Assembly: GCA_018433265.1 (NCBI GenBank)
Contig: JAHDRO010000033.1
Span: 1-9,094 of the forward strand
Reading direction: 5' to 3'
From: Bacteroidales bacterium
GTDB lineage: Bacteria; Bacteroidota; Bacteroidia; Bacteroidales; UBA932
DNA length: 9,094 bases
Part shown: positions 5,786 to 9,094 of the stretch, piece after piece
Position numbering within the stretch: position 1 is the first letter of the stretch
Layout of the letters: the number at the start of each line of letters is the position of its first letter
The notes under the pieces: generated by a model
What the model saw: the letters and a program-made list of their open reading frames with translations, nothing else
Told to the model about the DNA's origin: nothing
Databases searched by the model: none
Program-made: the position numbers and the translations under genes

Positions 5786-5811
5786 ATGAGAATGACCCTT
5801 AAACTTCTCAT
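5786..5811 (+). promoter_or_regulatory. Leader hairpin, possible attenuator or extra operator
   Basis: ATGAGAA (5786-5792) and TTCTCAT (5805-5811) form a perfect 7-bp inverted repeat followed by ATTTTCTTGT, near the start of a leader of about 150 nt. It could be a weak intrinsic attenuator. The arms also resemble the TGAGA operator half-site. Confidence 0.3.
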
Positions 5812-5905
5812 ATTTTCTTGTACTGTGAGTTCCCTGCCTGGACTAGAAACTTTCCTACAAGGCTGGGAAAAGCAGCACCATAATTTATTGAAAGGAGTGG
5901 ACAAA

Positions 5906-6133
5906 TTGAAAGAGAACAAACCCACAATGCTTACTGTAAGGGAAATAGCCAAGAAAGGCATCCTGCCTGAACATGCCATAAGGCTTCTTTTAAAGGATGG
6001 TAAGCTCCCTGTTATCTATGTAGGAAAAAAGGCATTTATCAACTATGACAAGCTACTGGAACTGCTTAGCCAGCTGGATGGCTCTGAAAGACCTAGAGGA
6101 GGTGAGCAGGATGCAGATTCAAATGGAATGTAA
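5906..6133 (+). CDS. Excisionase-like helix-turn-helix protein
   Basis: A 75-residue protein starting at TTG (5906), chosen because AAAGGAG (5891-5897) lies 8 nt upstream. The open frame extends further 5' to 5780 but that part is leader RNA without coding character. Residues 8-60 (MLTVREIAKKGILPEHAIR, then KDGKLPVIYVGKKAFINYDKL) match the MerR-like excisionase/AlpA winged-helix family: first helix, recognition helix, a wing rich in Gly/Lys, then a closing helix. The tail is polar. Expected role: bind DNA at the attachment region to favour excision, and/or act as an activator like AlpA. It is first in the rightward operon, and its 3' end overlaps the next small ORF by 23 bp. Confidence 0.82.
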   Translation: MKENKPTMLTVREIAKKGILPEHAIRLLLKDGKLPVIYVGKKAFINYDKLLELLSQLDGSERPRGGEQDADSNGM

Positions 6134-6269
6134 AAACTGTGGCAAGCTATGTGTAACAGATCTGGGTTATTTCATCTCCACTTTGATTGACACAGCGGAA
6201 ATGGATTCGGTCTACTCAGGATATTTCTGAAGCGAATGCGCTGAAGACTTATTTGATGATGAGGACTAA
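6111..6269 (+). CDS. Small zinc-knuckle protein interrupted by an in-frame UGA
   Basis: ATG at 6111 has a textbook AGGAGGTGA (6097-6105) lying within the end of the preceding gene, so translation is probably coupled. The frame reads MQIQMECKNCGKLCVTDLGY... to a TGA at 6228-6230 (39 residues) and then continues in frame as SECAEDLFDDED to TAA at 6267. The first part has one Cys-x2-Cys knuckle (Cys7, Cys10) plus Cys14. The part after the stop supplies Cys43, and the UGA falls exactly where the other Cys of the second Cys-x2-Cys pair is expected (position 40). This is either a nonsense mutation from TGT/TGC or a recoded UGA (Sec or Cys). None of the other clear genes here ends in TGA. As translated conventionally the 39-residue product could not complete the zinc site. 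Confidence 0.55.
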
Positions 6270-6271
6270 AG

Positions 6272-6352
6272 ATGTATTTCATTACTCCTCTAGACATAAA
6301 CCCATACCCTATAGCAGTTAAAATAAGAACCGCAGCCCCAGGAAGGAGGTGA
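6272..6352 (+). CDS. Possible 26-residue peptide coupled to the primase
   Basis: ATG at 6272 is preceded by GAGGA (6261-6265) at suitable spacing. The frame MYFITPLDIN...TAAPGRR ends at TGA 6350-6352, inside the primase ribosome binding site GGAAGGAGGTGA. That arrangement would allow translational coupling. The length is too short to support coding on composition, so this may be chance. Confidence 0.3.
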   Translation: MYFITPLDINPYPIAVKIRTAAPGRR

Positions 6353-6359
6353 ATCCCCT

Positions 6360-8690
6360 ATGAAATATGACAAGCTGCCAAAGGACTTAAAAGAGAATGG
6401 AAAGTACTGTCTTTGGAAGTACGAGGAAAGAAATGGTCAGGACAAACCTACAAAGGTTCCCTATCAAATAAATGGAAGACGTGCTCAGCCAAATAATATA
6501 AAGACCTTTAGTGATCTTGCTTCAGTTCTTAAATTAATAAACCAGTACGATGGCATGGGCATTGGTGTCTTTGATGATTTCTCTGCCATCGATGTGGACC
6601 ACTGTATCAATGAAGATGGTTCCCTTACCTCCATGGCTAAGGCCATTGTGGAATTATTCCATGGCTCTTATATGGAGATCAGTCCTTCTGGAACTGGCCT
6701 GCGTATTCTCTTTAAGGTTCCAGGTTTTAAATACAATACCGGCAAGTACTACATCAATAACAAGGCCCTTGGCCTGGAGGTCTACGTCAGTGGAGCTACA
6801 AACAAGTTTGTAACCATAACTGGTAATGTATTTCAGGCTGGAGACATTCTTGATGCAAAGGATAAGCTACAGATACTTCTTGACCGCTTTATGCTAAGGC
6901 CTAGGAAAAAGAAAAAGAAAAACACCAAGCCTCCCTTCTCCTACCTCTCTGATGAGGAGGTGCTTAAAAAGGCAAGAGGGGCTAAAAATAACGATGAGTT
7001 TAATAGGCTCTGGGCCGGTGAAATTCCTGAAGGCAAATCCCATAGTGAAGCAGACCTTGGCCTTTGTACCCATCTGGCCTTTTGGTGCGGTAGGGACTTA
7101 AGCCAAATGGACAGACTCTTTCGCCTAAGTGGTCTCTACAGGGAAAAATGGGATCGGGTACAAAGCGGGTCTACCTATGGTCAGATTACCCTGGAAAAAG
7201 CCGCAGAGAGCGTATCAGAAGTCTACAGTCCCCTGGGAAAACTCTCTACCATAGAATCAGACTTTGACGTTCCAGGCTGCAAGCCACTTAATGAACTATC
7301 TCCTCACAGCAATCCACGCTACGGATGGAATGACATTGGTAACAGCAATCTCTTTGCAGACCACTACAGTGGTATAGCCAGATATGTCACTGAGAGAAAG
7401 AAATGGTTTGTCTATGATGGCAGAGCCTGGCGAGCAGATACTGGAAATCTAAAGGTTATGAACCTTTGCAAGAAACTGGCCAATAAGCTTATGATATATG
7501 CCCTAACAATCGAAGAAGAGCAGCTTAGAAAGCAATACATCGAGTTTGTATCCAAGTGGCAATCCAGAAGGCTAAGAGAAACCATTCTAAAGGATGCCCA
7601 GGACGTTCATCCCCTCTCTATCAGCGCTTTTGATAAAGACATTTATCTACTGAACTGCCAAAATGGGACTCTCAATCTTAAGACAAGTGAGTTTTATGAA
7701 CACAGGGCTGAGGACTACATTACCAAAATAGCAGGTGCCCATTATGATCCATCCGCCAAGTGTCCCAGATGGGAGAAGTTCATTGATGAAGTCATGAGTG
7801 GTGATAAGGAAAAGGCGGACTTCTTTCAAAAGAGCTTAGGCTATTCTCTTACTGGTGATACAAGGTATGAAGCCATGTTCATCCTCTTTGGTGCCACTAC
7901 CCGTAATGGCAAGGGCACCTCCATGGAGACCTTCCTTCGTATCTGTGGTGATTACGGCAGGACCTCAAGACCTGAGACCATAGGGATCAAATCAAATGGA
8001 AACGGCTCAGCACCCTCTGAAGATGTAGCAAGACTTGCTGGTGCAAGATTTGTAAATATCAGTGAGCCTGATAAGAAGCTGACCTTAAGCGCAGCCCTTC
8101 TTAAGACCTTGACTGGGAGCGATACAATCAATGCCAGATTCCTACATGAGAACAGCTTTGACTTCAAACCACAATTTAAGATCTTCACCAATACCAATCA
8201 CCTGCCAACGGTGACAGACCTTACCCTTCTCACCAGTGGACGTGTTAAGATCATCCCCTTTGAAAGACACTTTGAACCTCATGAAAGAGACCATGGTCTA
8301 AAGCATGAGTTCTTCCGTCAGGAGAACCTCAGCGGTATTCTGAACTGGGTTCTGGAAGGCTACCAGAAGCTTTGTAAGGCTGGTCTTGATATGCCAAAGT
8401 CTGTACAGGATGCTACCCTAGCCTATCACAAGGAAAACGATAAGGTTGGCCTTTTCATAGAAGAACGCCTGATTGAAGATGGCAGCTGTGAAGAACGAAC
8501 CTCTGACATATACTTTGCCTACCAGAGCTGGTGCAGGGAAAATGGCTACTACGCAGAAAATGCCAGAAACTTTAAAGCAGCCCTTTCCAATGTGGGAGAA
8601 ATCGTAAGGAAAAGACCAAGAAGCGGTGGTGAGAAAACCACAGTCTTTGTGGGCTATAAACTCCTAAGAGGATTAGAGTTTCTTGGCTAA
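6360..8690 (+). CDS. Phage/plasmid primase-helicase (prim-pol plus D5-type SF3 helicase)
   Basis: A 776-residue replication protein. The N-terminal part (1-180) resembles the archaeo-eukaryotic prim-pol domain of NrS-1-like phage polymerases: AIDVDH (76-81, metal-binding acidic residues), SPSGTGL (108-114) and the strand LEVYVSGATNKFVTITG. Residues 200-290 (SEADLGL, FWCGRD, DRLFRLSGLYREKWD) match the helical module that follows it. After a D5_N-like region (about 345-500) comes an SF3 helicase: Walker A GATTRNGKGT (511-520), Walker B-like VNISEP (565-570), motif C IFTNTNHLP (608-616) and Arg628 as probable arginine finger, then a winged-helix-like C-terminus. It would unwind and prime the element's own origin, as P4 alpha and PICI Pri-Rep proteins do. 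ATG 6360 has AAGGAGGTGA in front. The frame is intact and the length is normal. Confidence 0.95.
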   Translation: MKYDKLPKDLKENGKYCLWKYEERNGQDKPTKVPYQINGRRAQPNNIKTFSDLASVLKLINQYDGMGIGVFDDFSAIDVDHCINEDGSLTSMAKAIVELFHGSYMEISPSGTGLRILFKVPGFKYNTGKYYINNKALGLEVYVSGATNKFVTITGNVFQAGDILDAKDKLQILLDRFMLRPRKKKKKNTKPPFSYLSDEEVLKKARGAKNNDEFNRLWAGEIPEGKSHSEADLGLCTHLAFWCGRDLSQMDRLFRLSGLYREKWDRVQSGSTYGQITLEKAAESVSEVYSPLGKLSTIESDFDVPGCKPLNELSPHSNPRYGWNDIGNSNLFADHYSGIARYVTERKKWFVYDGRAWRADTGNLKVMNLCKKLANKLMIYALTIEEEQLRKQYIEFVSKWQSRRLRETILKDAQDVHPLSISAFDKDIYLLNCQNGTLNLKTSEFYEHRAEDYITKIAGAHYDPSAKCPRWEKFIDEVMSGDKEKADFFQKSLGYSLTGDTRYEAMFILFGATTRNGKGTSMETFLRICGDYGRTSRPETIGIKSNGNGSAPSEDVARLAGARFVNISEPDKKLTLSAALLKTLTGSDTINARFLHENSFDFKPQFKIFTNTNHLPTVTDLTLLTSGRVKIIPFERHFEPHERDHGLKHEFFRQENLSGILNWVLEGYQKLCKAGLDMPKSVQDATLAYHKENDKVGLFIEERLIEDGSCEERTSDIYFAYQSWCRENGYYAENARNFKAALSNVGEIVRKRPRSGGEKTTVFVGYKLLRGLEFLG

Positions 8691-8698
8691 ATACACAA

Positions 8699-8788
8699 TG
8701 GGGCAGCTTGTGGCAGCAATTTCAGTAGGTTTTAAATTTCTTTAGTCACGCGAGAAACTTACCTAAAAACCTGCCACATACTGCCCCA
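8699..8788. repeat. Nested long inverted repeat after the primase; candidate replication origin
   Basis: TGGGGCAG (8699-8706) pairs perfectly with CTGCCCCA (8781-8788), and inside it GTGGCAG (8710-8716) with CTGCCAC (8771-8777). The two stems are separated by a symmetric 3x3 interruption (CTT/ATA). The 54-nt interior contains TAGGT (8726-8730) and ACCTA (8761-8765), plus TTTC/GAAA further in. It starts 9 bp after the primase stop. There is no T tract on either strand, so it is not a standard terminator. Likely candidates are the element's origin or a structured RNA. Elements of this type often carry their origin next to the primase gene. Confidence 0.75.
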
Positions 8789-8932
8789 AAAATAAAAATC
8801 ATCATTACCACCGGCAATTGTGTTCACTAGAATGGTCTCTCTACCCTATTACATCAAGGCTGGAAGGATATAAAGCCTATCCCCCACTCTACCCTTATCT
8901 GATTACAATACGCGGAAAGGAGGAAAAATAGA
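8789..8932. other. Intergenic stretch with no gene seen
   Basis: All frames are short and lack ribosome binding sites until 8916. A weak AGGCT...AGCCT hairpin around 8865 is the only structure noticed. No convincing promoter was found. Confidence 0.5.
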
Positions 8933-9082
8933 ATGATTAGATTTCTATTATTATCTGGTTAAGGTATCGAGCTTAAGCCAGTTAAAAACGACAGCAATGA
9001 AATACCAATGAGTATGAAAGATAATTTGATTACCAGGGTGCTCAATAATTGCCACCCTCAAAATAAAAGGAGGATTTTATAA
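8933..9082 (+). pseudogene. 49-codon ORF interrupted by an in-frame TAA, or leader peptide plus spacer
   Basis: ATG 8933 is preceded by AAAGGAGG (8916-8923) with 9-nt spacing and reads MIRFLLLSG, then TAA at 8960-8962. The same frame continues for 39 protein-like codons (GIELKPVKNDSNEIPMSMKD...) to a TAA at 9080-9082 that overlaps the next ATG as TAATG, the classic coupling arrangement. That overlap argues the downstream codons are or were coding. No start with a good ribosome binding site lies after the internal stop. Simplest reading: a small gene with one nonsense mutation. Alternative: the nine-residue peptide is a genuine regulatory leader for the next gene. Confidence 0.5.
9035..9058 (+). 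promoter_or_regulatory. GC-rich hairpin just before the last gene
   Basis: AGGGTG (9035-9040) pairs with CACCCT (9053-9058) across a 12-nt loop, ending 7 nt before the AAAGGAGG ribosome binding site. There is no following T tract. It could modulate translation of the next gene in connection with the upstream peptide. Confidence 0.35.
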
Positions 9083-9094
9083 TGAAAACTACAG
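9082..9094 (+). CDS. Start of the next gene (partial, four codons)
   Basis: ATG 9082 with AAAGGAGG (9066-9073) at 8-nt spacing starts MKTT before the window ends. Its start overlaps the TAA of the preceding frame (TAATG). Identity cannot be judged. Confidence 0.75.

Noticed and set aside
5780..5905. N-terminal extension of the excisionase-like protein
   Set aside because: The ribosome binding site AAAGGAG at 5891 with TTG 5906 fits the family N-terminus; the upstream codons look like leader RNA and carry operator sequence.
6226..6247. Canonical bacterial SECIS element at the UGA
   Set aside because: The stem is very short and the apical loop is about 5 nt from the UGA, much closer than in known bacterial SECIS hairpins; noted only as an oddity.
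6550..6813. Open frames inside larger genes (6550-6813, 7647-7829, 7952-8197, 3744-3950, 4108-4311, 5382-5609, 1010-1240, 5770-5979)
   Set aside because: They lie wholly or largely on other frames or strands of well-supported genes or regulatory DNA, without a convincing ribosome binding site or recognisable protein content.
8699..8788. Rho-independent terminator of the primase
   Set aside because: The loop is 54 nt and no T run follows on either strand.

Overview
The window looks like an accessory region of a low-GC Bacillota, most likely Clostridia or Tissierellia. The support is A+T-rich intergenic DNA, strong GGAGG-type ribosome binding sites, TTG/ATG starts, TTGACA/TATAAT promoters and Gram-positive-style protein families. 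No tRNA, rRNA or CRISPR array was seen.

Left part (about 1-3250): a patchwork of degraded and orphan genes. It holds the C-terminal tail of a DDE transposase with its terminator (29-286), an unrecognised 253-residue protein on the minus strand (337-1098), and a type IV pilin whose leader peptide and start codon are missing (1293-1643). Next comes a 203-bp stretch with imperfect inverted ends that begins exactly where the pilin homology stops (1644-1846). A DUF4143-type AAA ATPase with a nuclease-like C-terminus follows (1846-3120, minus); four direct repeats with an exact 23-bp period overlap its promoter.

Right part (about 3250-9094): the control and replication end of an integrative element. 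A tyrosine integrase and a repeat-containing DNA-binding-like protein form a leftward unit (4972 to 3329). An Xre-family repressor (5592 to 5161, minus) faces a rightward unit. That unit contains an excisionase-like helix-turn-helix protein (5906-6133, TTG start), a zinc-knuckle mini-protein interrupted by an in-frame UGA (6111-6269), and a 776-residue primase-helicase (6360-8690). After the primase come a nested 90-bp inverted repeat, a 49-codon ORF interrupted by an in-frame UAA, and the first four codons of the next gene (9082). The order int / Xre repressor / divergent excisionase-like gene / primase-helicase matches phage satellites (PICI- or P4-like) and some small integrative elements. 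No capsid, terminase or conjugation gene is visible, so the exact class is open.

Inferred workings: the Xre protein holds a divergent switch at 5596-5780, where two promoters of identical TTGACA-N17-TATTAT form face away from each other and share CTCAC operator half-sites. On derepression the rightward unit would make the excisionase-like protein and the primase-helicase, giving excision and autonomous replication. The integrase has its own promoter, whose -35 box lies between the two arms of a perfect 10-bp inverted repeat. The most notable oddities are the two short ORFs flanking the primase that are each broken by one stop codon, the 23-bp repeat array in the ATPase promoter, the headless pilin, and the structured DNA after the primase.
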